This document shows positions 22,789 to 33,177 of a DNA stretch of 64,000 bases, in pieces. A program made the position numbers and the translations under genes. The DNA lies in the NCBI GenBank assembly GCA_033557465.1, contig CM066051.1, positions 104,509,026-104,573,025 of the forward strand. Direction: 5' to 3'. The DNA is from Ichthyophis bannanicus. Taxonomy: Eukaryota; Chordata; Amphibia; Gymnophiona; Ichthyophiidae. The stretch's first letter is position 1. Every line of letters starts with the position of its first letter. The notes under the pieces are model-generated. The model was not told the DNA's origin. It did no database searches and saw only the letters and a list, made by a program, of their open reading frames with translations.

Positions 22789-23627
22789 CCCACTGATTGT
22801 CCTCCTTCCACCAGGTCTCTGAGATTTATTTATTTAACAGGTTTTTTTTTAATATCGCTTTCTCATTTTAGTCAAAGCTCTTTTCATTGTAACTTAATCT
22901 TGGCAATGTACATTAAACAGGGAAATTAATAACTTGGATTTTTTTCTGAGGCAATTGAGGGTTAAGTGACTTGCCCAAGGCCACAAGGAGTGCTAGTGGG
23001 AATCGAATCCTAGGTCTCTTGGTTCCCAAGCCAGTGCTCTAACCATTAGGCTTTTCCTCCACTCATATCTAACTTTTCATTTAGTGCTATATATTCTAGC
23101 TCTCCCAGCATTTGCATACAGGCATTTTAAAGGTAGTATTTTATTCACATTAATCTGGTTATCAGTTGATATAGGTAATTTGCAATCTTTCAGCTCTGTA
23201 CTTAAGAGCATCTGGGTTACTTTTATCTTTATTGGAACCTCTCTGTCGGGATGTCCTAACTTCTTTCTTTTGCTAGTATCCTTCATAAATATATCCTTCT
23301 GAACCATGTGCTCTTGGGCTGTTGGCTTTCCCCTATTATCTAGTTTAAAAGCTGCTCTCTCTCCTTTTTAAAGGTTAATGCCAGTAGCCTGGTACCATCC
23401 CGGTTAAGGTGGAACCCATCCCTTTGGAAAAGCCCCTCCCTTCCCCAGAATGTTGCCCAGTTCCTAACAAATCCAAGACCCTCATCCTTGCACCATCGTC
23501 TCATCCACGCATTGAGACTCCGGAGCTCTGCCCGCCTTTTGGGTCCTGTGCGTGGAACGGGAAGCATTTTGGAGAATGCTGTTCTGGAAGTTCTGGATTT
23601 CAGCTTCCTACCTAAAAGCCTAAATTT
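22789..23627 (-). pseudogene. Second CR1 copy (endonuclease start to ORF1), truncated by DIRS-A insertion
   Basis: On the minus strand: a short endonuclease piece (22,789-22,828), a SINE insertion, the KCLYANAG start of ORF2, the spacer (23,077-23,307), and the ORF1 C-terminus (23,340-23,567: RSLNAWMRRWCKDEGLGFVRNW, ending with KKEREQLLN). At 23,627 the ORF1 sequence breaks after aaattt; it resumes at 59,823 with ggcctccagaacctc on the far side of DIRS-A. Confidence 0.85.
22829..23065 (-). mobile_element. tRNA-headed CORE/MIR-like SINE
   Basis: On the minus strand the head has tRNA promoter-like boxes (A box around taatggttagagcactgg, B box ggattcgattccc). The MIR-type core cttgggcaagtcacttaacc follows, then a tail containing L2-like tttatttattt at the far end. 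The core is shared with the SINE at 62,632-62,935. It sits inside the CR1 copy. It is not a tRNA gene: the cloverleaf is incomplete. Confidence 0.75.
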
Positions 23628-23640
23628 CCTTATCGTTCCT

Positions 23641-23757
23641 CCAGTTTAGTCCTCCACCTCTGGGTAGTGCACCTCCTCCTGCAGCTTGGAGACTCGACAA
23701 ATCAAACTCTTGACATCACTGGATGTAGCTTGCTGAAATCCCCCATCAGCCCCAGTG
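23641..23757 (+). repeat. DIRS-A left inverted terminal repeat
   Basis: About 117 bp (agtttagtcctccacctc to catcagccccagtg) are the complement of 59,659-59,775 with a handful of mismatches. The 13-bp tip before it (from 23,628) is unique to the left end and reappears, inverted, in the ICR. Confidence 0.9.
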
Positions 23758-24559
23758 TGTCCAGTCTCCACGCAGCAGGAGGACGTAGTGAGCCTAGGTG
23801 CTGGGCGCACTAGAGAAACTAATTAGGAGCAGGCTAGTTAGGGTTTGATATCTTTACATTTCTTTAAATTTCCTTACATTCCTATTTAATTTCAAATTGG
23901 TTCCTTTCATTTCGATTTGGTTAAGAGGTTATATTTCTTTAAAAAAACAAAGTAGAAAGGGACGGTATCAGGGGCAGGTGCTCCTTTCCCTGCCAAGCCA
24001 ATTTTTCGTCCCGGATCTCTTCCCCTTCAAGGCACGGGGCAGAGCTCCTAGGACGGCGCAAGGACAGCTCGGCTCCCATTGAGCGGCAGTCTGCAGCTTC
24101 GGGGGCGGCGCCTGAGTAACACAGAGGCTTTAATTTCGGCCCTTGCAGTGGACGTTGCTCTGGTTCTCTCGGAGCAGCGCCGCAGCTGGAAGGGTCTTTG
24201 GAGCCCCGTTCACGGCTATTGGTGGCGGCCGGTGGTCCAGAAGAGGTGCGGTGAGTATTGTCTTCGGCCGGAGGGCTATCCCTCGGAGCACGCCAAAATC
24301 GCTATGAGGAAATCGCGGCCATTTTGAACACGCGGTTTTCTCAGTGTGTTGGCTTGGCGCGGCGTCGGCCTGCAGTGCAGAGCGGTTTCCCTGACCGGCA
24401 TGAGTTTTAAAAAACGGAGAGTGCTTAGTTTTGGGATTTCTTAGGTGTTCTATTATTTTCTTTTCTTTTATGTTCCTTGAATTTATTTTCTGTGAGCAAG
24501 TTTCTCATTGGGATTAGCTTGAGGAGGCTTGACTCAAACAGTTTACAAGCCTGGAGCAA
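23758..24559 (+). other. DIRS-A leader, non-coding
   Basis: This is a GC-rich 5' region between the left repeat and gag, ending where DIRS-D is inserted. Short open frames here (24,079-24,327) have no similarity I recognise. It would include any internal promoter, but none can be identified by eye. Confidence 0.5.
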
Positions 24560-24910
24560 AGCATAGTTACTCACCTGTAACAGGTGATCTCCGGGAACAG
24601 CAGGAATTTAGTCCTCACATATGGGTATCATCGGTTCTGACGGAGCCTGCACGGGAACGCTCCCCAGCGTCCCATTAGAAAGCTTTTGGGAGCATCCCAC
24701 AGCGCCTGCATGATGCCTTCCCGCCTTTCCCAACTGCCTCTCTCCAGTTGAGTTTTAAAGCTGAGACAAAGAGAGAGAGCGGGAAAGGATACAACTCCTA
24801 GGGGAGGTGGGTGGGTTGTGAGGACTAAATTCCTACTGTTCCCGGAGATGAGTAACTATGTTATCTCCAGGAACAAGCAGGAATGTAGTCATCACATATG
24901 GGGACTCCCT
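24560..24910 (-). repeat. DIRS-D right inverted repeat and shortened ICR
   Basis: 24,560-24,740 is the right-end repeat, matching the complement of 30,770-30,946. The ICR around 24,840-24,905 shows gttcccggagat directly followed by gagtaactatgttatctcc; relative to the DIRS-C ICR the cacctgttacag dyad between them has been lost. Confidence 0.8.
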
Positions 24911-25017
24911 AGCTTTAGGTGCCAGGGAGAGACCCCAGAAGTTGTGTGTCCCTGAACAGGGCTTCACTTCCCCCCATGGATCTCTGGCATCCTACCAGGG
25001 ATGGTGGGTAGGAGTTG

Positions 25018-26318
25018 ATTAGGTATGGAACAGGTGTTGGAGAACAGCCTGACCAAACAAGGCATCCCGGCGGGAGTCCTTGTCCAAGCAGTAATGGGCT
25101 GTGAAGGTATGAAGGTATCGTTGACCTAGCCCATTTCAGGAAGGCACTCAAATATCACCTGTTACTCAAGTACTACCCAGTCAGCAATGAAGCTTAGATA
25201 ACCCCACCAAAGAAAGTAACCACATGTTATTTCTAGAGCTTTGTCATCACGCCTACTGGTAGATATTTTATGTAAATAGTTCACCCATGTTATCAAGTTG
25301 GTACACCTGTTCTCTGTAAAACCGAACAGCCTGTTGTTCTGGTCCTTTTGTTTTAATGTAAACCGCGCTGATGTCGAATAGTGCGGTATATAAGAAATTG
25401 TAATAAATAAATAAATAAATAAATAAACCGAGGCCAAGGTGGCTGCTCGACAGATGTCGTCGATAAACACAGAGTGCAGATGAGCCATTGAGGCTGCCAT
25501 GGCTCTCACATTGTGAGCTTTGACATGGCCCTCCAGAGAAAGGTTCTTACTCTGATAGGCGAAGGAAATACACTGAGCAATCCAGTTAGAGAGTGTTCTC
25601 TTGGAGACTGGAAGTCCAAAATGAGAAGGATCAAAAGCAACAAAGAGTTGAGAGGACTTTCTATGTTGCTGTGTTCTTTGTAAGTAAAAGGCCAAAGCTC
25701 TTTTACAGTCCAAGGTATGAAGATTCCTCTCTGCATTTGATGCATGAGGCCTTGGAAAAAACAGGTAGGTAGACCGCTTGGTTCAGATGAAAAGGCGAGA
25801 CCACCTTTGGCATAAAGTGTGGATGAGTCCTAAGGACTACCTTGTCATGATGGAACCTTGTATAAGGTGGATCAGCTACTAGCGCTTGCAACTCACTAAT
25901 GCAGTGTGCTGATGTGATTGTAATGAGAAAGATAACCTTCCAAGAAAGGAATTTCAAGGAGGTAGTAGCTAAAGGTTCGAAAGGTGGCTTCATGAGCTGC
26001 CCAAGAACCAGGTTTAAGTCCCATGCCACCGGTGGTGGCCTAATGGGAGGCTTAGTTAGAAGACGGCCTCTCATAAATCTTGCTATAAGAGGATGAGAGG
26101 AAATAGGCTGTCCATTTAGAGGCTTAAAGGAAGCTGCAATAGCACTCAAATGGACTCTTACTGAGTTAGTCTTCAGTCCTGCATTGGATAAATGAAGGAG
26201 ATACTCCAGCAATGATTCCAGAGGTATCGCAAGGGGGTTAAGACCCTTCTGCGAACACCATATGGTAAACCTTTTTCACTTAAAAGCATAAGAGCGTCTT
26301 GTGGAAGGTTTCCTGGAA
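25018..26318 (-). pseudogene. DIRS-D tyrosine recombinase, split by an L2 insertion
   Basis: On the minus strand, N-terminal sequence (26,173-26,318, LPQDALMLLSEKG in shifted frames) leads to AGLKTNSVRVHLSAIA and WDLNLVLGQLMKPPFEP (25,703-26,212). The first Arg position reads TSAHCISELQAL, where DIRS-C has SARRISELQAL; the catalytic Arg appears lost. The second half (25,431-25,713) carries HNVR. The L2 insert at 25,107-25,430 then separates it from the final Tyr segment (about 25,018-25,106). It is clearly inactive. Confidence 0.85.
25107..25430 (+). mobile_element. L2-lineage LINE 3' fragment inside the DIRS-D recombinase
   Basis: It begins with the last codons of the RT C-terminus (VDLAHFRKALKYHLLLKYYP), followed by 3' untranslated sequence, the taaaccgcgctgatgtcg...gcggtatataag box and (aaat)n. 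It is nearly identical in plan to 2,626-2,910. No clear target duplication can be seen. Confidence 0.8.
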
Positions 26319-26838
26319 GCAACATAAGAACATAAGATATGCCATACTGAGTCAGACCAAGGTCCATCAAGCCCAGTATTCTGTTTCCAACAGTGGCCAA
26401 TCTAGGTCATATGTACCTAGCAGTTTCCCCAAGGGACACAGGTTCAACAATGCTTATATTGGTTCAAGGATTGATATCCTGGGTCCCTTCTTAATAATGG
26501 TTTATGGACCTTTCCTCCAGGAACTTGTCCAAACCTTTTTTAAACCCAGCTACACTAACAGCCTTTACTACATCCTCCGGTAACAAATTCCAGAGTTTGA
26601 TTACACGTTGAGTGAAAAAATATTTTCTTTTATTAGTCTTAAATAGTTTACTCTGTAGCTTCATTGCATGTCCCCTAGTCTTTCTATATTCTGATAAGGT
26701 AAACAATCGATCTACGTTTACCCGTTCCACTCCGTTCCCTAGACTTCTATCATATCTCCCCTCAGCCGTCTCTTTTCCAAGAGCCCTAACCTTTTTAGCC
26801 TTTCTTCATAGGAGTATCCTTCCATCCCCTTTACCAGA
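26319..26838 (-). mobile_element. CR1 3' end inserted in DIRS-D
   Basis: On the minus strand it runs from [16 protein letters not shown] through [30 protein letters not shown] and [13 protein letters not shown] to the CR1 3' end at 26,319-26,360. It is 5'-truncated at about 26,838. This copy shows the uninterrupted acccgttccactccg sequence that proves the DIRS-C insertion site. Confidence 0.9.
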
Positions 26839-28580
26839 ATATATTTTACTTGCTGAGGAAGATTAAGATATTGGAGATCTAGGCCTTCAGCAACCAAGCC
26901 CTGAGACACAGAGACTGGGGATTGGGATGCCATAACATTCCGTCCTCCTGATATAGGAGATCTGGAGCGGACCCTATCTCCAGGGAGTGAGCTTGAGAGA
27001 GATGTAGAAGCAGAGGGTACCACACTTGCCGTGGCCAATGTGGAGCTATGAGAATCATGTGGTCTCTGTCTCTCTGAAGCTTGAACAGGGTTATGGGAAT
27101 TAGGGGAATGGGTGGAAAGGCATACAGGAAGTCTTGACCCCAATGTAGGAGGAAAGCATCCCTGGCCTGAGCCTTCTGAGCCGGAATTCTGGAACAGAAC
27201 CAGGGAAGATTGGTATTCCATGGACTTGCAAAGATGTCTAGGTCCGGGATTCCCCAAATTTGAAAAATCTTGGTTACCTGGTCTGCATGCAGAGACCATT
27301 CGTGTGGAAGCAGAACTCGGCTGAGTCTGTCTGCCCAAGAGTTTTGTATGCCTGGAAGATACACTGCTAGGAGATGAATCTGATGCTCTCTGGTGAGGGC
27401 CCATAGTCGCAAAGCTTTGTTGCAAAGTGACAGAGAGCCTGTTCCCCCCTGCTTGTTCACATAGAACATGGCTACTTGATTGTCCATATGAATGAGGACT
27501 GTCTTGTAGCTGAGCAGGGTGTGGAACACTCGCAGAGCAAGGAAGATTGCTCTGAGCTCCAAGAGATTGATATGTAGATGACTCTCCTGTGGAGACCAGG
27601 TGCCTTGGGTGGAGAGGTCTTGGAGATGAGCTCCCCAACCCATCGGAGAAGCATCTGTTGTGAGAGTTGCTTGGGGCAAGGGTTGTTGAAAAGGGGACCC
27701 CAGCAACAGGTTTTGAGTGGACTTCCACCACTGGAGGGACAAAATAAGGCGACTTGTGTTTGCTATTTTGTCTGACAGGCATCCTGATGCCTGGGTCCAT
27801 TGGGTGGATAAAGTCCACTGAGCTGCCCTCATATGGAGGCGAGCATAGGGAACCACATGCACAGTAGATGCCATGTGGCCTAGTAGTTGTAACATTTCTC
27901 GAGCAGTTAGATGAGACTTTAGCACTGCTTGAGAAGCTAACTGTACCATGCGAAGGCAACGAGCCTGGAGGAGATAGGCCCTTGTGGTATCCAGCAAAGC
28001 TCCTATGAACTCTAGAGACTGAGTAGGAGTTAGACTGGATTTTGGGATGTTTATTACCAGCCCTAAATACTGAAGGATACGCATCGTGCAGGATAGAGAA
28101 GTCCTGGCCTCTGACTCTGTTGGTGCTCGAATGAGCCAGTCGTGCATTTCGTGAACACCCTTGGTGCTGAGGCCAGGCCAAAAGGAAGCACCCTGTATTG
28201 GTAGTGCTTCTGCTGAAAAAGGAACCAAAGGAACCTTCTGTGGGTTGGATGGATGAGGACATGAGTGTACGCATCCTTGAGATCTAGAGAACAAAGCCAA
28301 TCCTGACTCTGAAGGTATGGCAGCAGAGATCCGAGAGAAATCATCTTGAATTTCTCCTTGACAAGACATTTGTTCAATTCTCTGAGGTCTAAGATAGGTC
28401 TGTAACCCCCTGTTTTCTTTGGGATAAGAAAATAAGGGGAATAGAACCCTGTACCCTGCTGATGAATGGGTACTTCTTCTATTGCCCCTTGGGCAAGAAG
28501 GATAACGACCTCCTGACCTAACAGGTTGATGAGAGAGGTCGGAGAATTGAACTGCTTTACCATTGTGTGAGGGGGCATGC
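26839..28580 (-). pseudogene. DIRS-D reverse transcriptase-RNase H with deleted catalytic box
   Basis: Minus strand. RT starts in 28,063-28,578 (PYFLIPKKTGGYRPILDL, LCSLDLKDAYTH, RVFTKC). By comparison with DIRS-C, 58 bp are missing between atgca and cgactggctc (near 28,145), which removes the Tyr-Leu-Asp of the YLDD box and shifts the frame. The second frame (26,879-28,369) continues with GLVINIPKSSLTPTQSLEF and an unbroken RNase H: TTDASPMGWGAHL, INLLELRAIFLAL, HMDNQVAMFYVNKQ. The linker GIPDLDIFASPWN and APHWPRQVW follow. The Gln codon mutated to TAG in DIRS-C is intact here. Confidence 0.88.
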
Positions 28581-28737
28581 TTGAAAAATGAAGCTTGTAC
28601 CCCCTCCTTTATGATGGAAAGTGTCCAATGCTCTGCTGTTATTTGCCCCTATCTGGGGGCAAAATGACATAACCTTCCTGGAATGGTGGAAGGCTCTGGT
28701 CCTTCGAAAGCCAGGAAGGCTAAGTTCTCTAGTTGAG

Positions 28738-30600
28738 AGTCAGAGGCCCTGTGGAGGCTGAGCCTGCTGGGCCGGCTGAGGCCTAGCAGTCTTTGCTTTC
28801 TTCTGTTTGGGTGGTTGCTGACCTTTCCTGGCATGCTGACCTGCAGAACGTCCCTGCTGAACATAAGCAGGATAAAATCTTTTCTTTTTAGAAAAGAATG
28901 GTTTCTTAAACAATTTCTTTCTAGCAGGATCAGCAGTGGACTTGGATAATCTATCCAAGGTGGAATTTTCAGTATCCATTTCATTGGCCTTTTCTTGCCA
29001 ATCTTTACCAAACAGGTTCTCACCAGTACAAGGGATATTTCCAAATTTGTCTTGTACCCAGAGCTCTAGATCAGATGCCTGGAGCCAAGCAATTCTACGT
29101 GCACCTACGGCAATAGCCGAGGTTCTGCTTATGCACTCAAAGCAGTCAAAGGCTGTACGGTTGGAAAATTTAGAAACATCTTGGGCATGTTTGACCAACG
29201 TGAGAAAATCCTCTCTTCTATCCTCAGGAAGAATAGGACTTAAAGCTTCTCCTTCAGGAACATTCCCATGTAGAGACTATAGGAACTGATCCTGGCAGAA
29301 AGCATGGAAGCTTGGAAGACCCGACGTCCAAAAGCATCAAGGGTTCTGCACTCATGTCCTGGAGGATTAGAGGCATGCCTCTTTGCACTCTTGATCCTTC
29401 TCATAGCTGATTCCACTACAATAGAGTGGTGAGGAAGCTGAGTCTTTTGGAAACCAGGACAAGGAGAGACTCGATACATAGTATCCAGTCTGCGAGAATG
29501 AGGAGAGGTAGTAAGAGGTGTCTCCCATATCCTTAACATGAGATCATATAAAATCTCATGAATGGGCAAGGTAGCTGCCTCCTTAGGAGTTTTGGGATAT
29601 TGTAGAATTTCCAACTCCTTGGCCCTTGGCTCTGTTTCAGGGGCCACAGTAATGGATAGGCCCCGAGCCACCTCCCTGATAAAATCCTGAAAGGAAATAT
29701 CCTCTGGAGGAGACATCCTGCGTTTAGGGGAGGAGGTTTCCTCTGGGAGAAGCATCGCTGCATCGACAGAACTGTCAGAATCTTCAGATTCTTCTGAGGA
29801 CTCGAAGTACCATCTGTCCGGATGCTCTTGAAGAGCCCGATACCTGTACCAACCGAAGTCGGTACCGGGAGTAACCGGTACCGGGGTATCAGTTCCGGAG
29901 GTCATCGGATGACTGGGTACCGGCAAAGCAGACACTGATGCTGATGTCGATGCTATCGGTACCGGTACCAGTGGAATTGTCTGTCGCGGTTCCGAGGGTG
30001 TCGATGCCGCAAGGAGAGCCGCCAGATTGCGCTCAATAGCCAGGACTCTCTGGTCTATCGACGCTGCCAATGCCTGGATGTCGGTACCGGAGGAGTCCGC
30101 CGGTACCCCAGAGCATGGCACCAGTAGTTCTGCCGAGGTCGAGGCCTCGAGAACATCCTGGAACCCCGATAATGCTTTGGAAGCTGAAGCCTCCCGCCGG
30201 GACAATTTTGCCGGTGCAGAATCCTCGAGGGCAACGCCAGAGGCATCTCAATGCTTAGAAGGAGATCTACCCTTTGAGGACCGGCTGGACTTATGTTTAG
30301 TTACCTGAGATCCACGGGAGGAAGAAGCAGCCCTGGAAGACGTTGATGCCACCGAAGCTGCATCAGAGGGAAACGGTACTGTGCTTAGCAGCTCAGTTCT
30401 GCCGACCTCTTTTAGACATCATGGCACAGGACATACAATCCATGATGGAGTGGTCAGGACCTAAACATTTTAGACACCATTCATGGGTGTCAGTGATGGA
30501 AATGGTACCGCCACACTTGGTGCACTTTTTGAAACCTGAGGCAGGTTTCTCCATGGTAAGGAAAGGTTTTGGGCCTAAGGCCCAAAAAGGCGCGTGCACC
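28738..30600 (-). pseudogene. DIRS-D gag-like protein, three frames
   Basis: Minus strand. The N-terminal frame (30,393-30,599) carries a complete Cys-rich motif CTKCGGT...THEWCLKCLGPDH..MDCMSC, which DIRS-C has lost downstream of its third Cys pair. The middle frame (29,240-30,205) has the ggtacc-coded Val-Pro/Gly-Thr region, acidic Ser/Glu tract and LPHHSIVVESAM. The C-terminal frame (28,740-29,198) has ARRIAWLQASDLELWVQD, GENLFGKDW and the Gln/Pro-rich tail. Frameshifts separate the parts. Confidence 0.82.
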
Positions 30601-30946
30601 TAAAGAAAAAGAAAAGAAAATATATATATATATATTTTTGAAAGACAGAAATAAGAAGAAAAACACCGGCGGTACCGGTGAAGTGTCGAGGAAGGCAGAT
30701 GCGACCACAAAAAAGAAAGAAATAAAAAATAATTCTTCTGCGGTGACAGGAACACGACCTGCTGGCTCCGTGGAAAAAGAAGAACTGGAGAGAGGCAGTT
30801 GGGAAAGGCGGGAAGGCAGCACGCAGGCGCTGTGGGATGCTCCCAAAAGCTTTCTAATTGGATGCTGGGGAGCATTCCTGCGCAGGCTCCGTCGGTACCG
30901 ACAATACCCATATGTGATGACTACATTCCTGCTTGTTCCTGGAGAC

Positions 30947-31561
30947 ACAGAGTATCTTTGTTAAGTTTCATGTGTAAAAAAAAAAAAAAAAAAAGCAAAC
31001 CATAAGAGCTCATCTTTTTAGTGGACGGTCAGAGGAACAATCTGACGGACAACCAACTCATGTCAGCATGTCCACAGTGTATTGTTTGCGGCACCCATAG
31101 AGGCACGGTCGCGGATACTGGCATCTGTCGGGGCTGTGCAGCTGTCTCGGCCAGTGTGGAACAGCAGATGGAGAGCTCCGTTGTATCCGTTCCCCAGGAG
31201 TCCGCAGCGGAGGCGGAATGAGAAGCGTGGATGGCGGTTCTGTCCACGTCTGGCCCGGAGGCTGCATCAGGGGACCCTGGGGCGTGTTCGGGCCTCGGCT
31301 CCAATACGCAGCTAGAGGATTTTTGTCCAGACTTCATCTTGCTTATGCATCAAGTATTCTGTCTCAGACGGCAAGATAAGTTGCTAGGGCCCTTGCCTGT
31401 CCCTTCAACTGTTTTGCGGTCAGGGTTGGCGGATCACGAAAGCCTAGCACTTAAACCCTCCAAGAGGCCTCATCCACCGGATCACTCGCCCTCCGAGTTG
31501 GGGTGGCAGGAAAGGGAGGAGGCAGAGTTAGACATGGATGTTGATGAGTTCTCCCAGTTGG
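30947..31561 (+). pseudogene. DIRS-A gag-like protein, first segment
   Basis: After an A-run (about 30,977-30,994) a frame from 31,021 encodes a Cys-rich head CPQCIVCGTHRG...CRGC that differs from the DIRS-C/D head. A stop at 31,219 and a shift follow; the second frame (31,231 on) has FCPDFILLMHQVFCLRRQDK and an acidic DMDVDEF stretch. CR1 is inserted at 31,562. The hexamer agttgg at 31,556-31,561 is repeated at 36,184-36,189 as target duplication. Confidence 0.75.
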
Positions 31562-31574
31562 TGAGAGGTCTTAC

Positions 31575-32399
31575 GTGTGCACTAGGTGCAAGGAGCTCTT
31601 TGCTCTCAGGGAACGAGTCCGTTCTCTAGAGGCTAAAGTAGCAGACTTGGAAAGCATAAGACAGACAGAGAGGTACATAGACGAGACCTACAGGGATATA
31701 GTCCTGAAGTCCCACCTCCAGTCTGGCAGCATCCCTGTTGCCATGGAGGAGAGAGGTCACGTGACAGGAGAGCATCACCCTGGTGTGGCAGGAAGTGATC
31801 CTGTAACTAGGACCTGTCCTCCAGGTGATGTAAAACCCTCTCGCACCGAGGAAGATTCTCCAGGGCCATGTGCCCATGAGGGAAGGGTTAGGACAGCCGT
31901 TATAGTTGGTGATTCGATCATTAGGCATGTAGATAGCTGGGTGGCTGGTGGACGTGAGGATCGCCTGGTAACATGCCTGCCTGGTGCGAAGGTAGCGGAC
32001 CTCACGCGCCACCTAGATAAGGTCTTAGATAGTGCTGGGGAGGAGTCTGCTGTCTTGGTACATGTTGGTACCAATGACATAGGAAAATGTGGTAGGGAGG
32101 TTCTGGAGGCTAAATTTAGGCTTTTAGGTAGGAAGTTGAAATCCAGAACTTCCAGGGTAGCATTCTCCGAAATGCTTCCTGTTCCACGCGCAGGACCCAA
32201 AAGGCAGACAGAGCTCCGGAGTCTCAATGCGTGGATGAGACAATGGTGCAGAGATGAGAGGTTTGGATTTGTTAGGAACTGGGGAACATTCTGGGGAAAG
32301 GAGGGGCTCTTCCGAAGGGATGGGCTTCACCTTAACTGGGATGGAACCAGGCTGCTGGCATTAACCTTTAAAAAGGAGATAGAGCAGCTTTTAAACTAG
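31575..32399 (+). CDS. CR1 ORF1, coiled coil plus SGNH esterase-like domain
   Basis: 274 uninterrupted codons. The N-terminus has CTRCKEL and a charged heptad-like stretch (residues 5-35, possible coiled coil). The C-terminal half has the SGNH hydrolase blocks: VIVGDS (block I, catalytic Ser), HVGTNDIGK (block III, Asn) and DGLHLNWDG (block V, D-x-x-H). An esterase domain in ORF1 is known for CR1-type elements; a membrane or particle role has been proposed but its substrate is unknown. The start shown is the first ATG; since the element may be 5'-truncated, the native protein may be longer. Confidence 0.82.
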   Translation: MCTRCKELFALRERVRSLEAKVADLESIRQTERYIDETYRDIVLKSHLQSGSIPVAMEERGHVTGEHHPGVAGSDPVTRTCPPGDVKPSRTEEDSPGPCAHEGRVRTAVIVGDSIIRHVDSWVAGGREDRLVTCLPGAKVADLTRHLDKVLDSAGEESAVLVHVGTNDIGKCGREVLEAKFRLLGRKLKSRTSRVAFSEMLPVPRAGPKRQTELRSLNAWMRQWCRDERFGFVRNWGTFWGKEGLFRRDGLHLNWDGTRLLALTFKKEIEQLLN

Positions 32400-32545
32400 A
32401 TATTAGGGAAAGCCGACAGTCGCCCAAGAGCAGATGGTTCGGAAGAATGTATCTTTGAAGGATACTACCAAAAGCAGAGAGGTTCCACAAAAGAGTAAAG
32501 TAGCCCAAATGCCCTCAAGTATGGAGCAGACAGAGCTTAAAGATC

Positions 32546-33172
32546 CCAAATATAAAATTCTTGTCACTACATTTAAACTTATAAATAATCTTGCACCATC
32601 GGCACTCAATACACTGATTAATATAGACATCGATAAATGATCCCAAAGAAGCAGAAACTTAAATACCTTAACAATACCAAAAGATTTCACAAAAGCCAGA
32701 AAACAAACAAATAAGAGAGCTTTCTCACACTCTGCTCCAATTCTTTGGAACAATCTACCTGACAACATTCGCCTGCTATCTGATATAAAGGAATTTAGAA
32801 AAAAATTAAAAACTCACTTATTCATATTACACTACAATACACCCTCAGAACAGAATACTCAAATAGATACAGGCTAACATTTATACATTATTATTACATA
32901 CTCTATTTTCAAAATAAATATCACTAATACACTATTAACCATACCACACTCTCATTCACATGATGATTATAGATTTAAACTAACAATGTATATATGTTCT
33001 AATATGTTATACCTTTAATGTTACAACATTCCTTGTAAATTATAATTATCTGTTCTATGTAAACTGACTTGGTATATTACATACCAATTAACCTACTGTT
33101 CCATGTAAACCGCACTTGATACTAGGGAAAGAGCGGTATATAAATAACTGTTAAATAAATAAATAAATAAAT
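32546..33172 (+). mobile_element. L2-lineage LINE 3' fragment between CR1 ORF1 and ORF2
   Basis: Degraded RT C-terminus (INNLAPSALNTLINI, then in another frame FSHSAPILWNNLPDNIRLL and FRKKLKTHLFIL), an AT-rich 3' region, and the taaaccgcacttgat...gcggtatataaat box with (aaat)n. The CR1 spacer sequence is continuous across it when compared with 21,870-21,910. Confidence 0.8.
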
Positions 33173-33177
33173 TACTC

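Larger units (their letters stand above)
24560..30946 (-). mobile_element. DIRS-D: minus-strand DIRS element inserted in DIRS-A
   Basis: Same family as DIRS-C, read right to left: left end near 30,946, gag, RT-RNase H, recombinase, ICR (about 24,840-24,905), right end at 24,560 (agcatagttactcacctg). It is itself hit by an L2 fragment (25,107-25,430) and a CR1 3' end (26,319-26,838). A 58-bp deletion removes the RT catalytic box. Insertion into DIRS-A left no clear target duplication. Confidence 0.9.

Noticed and set aside
24079..24327. 82-codon frame as a DIRS-A leader protein
   Set aside because: No similarity to any protein type I know and no counterpart visible in the other DIRS copies; GC-rich DNA readily gives such frames.
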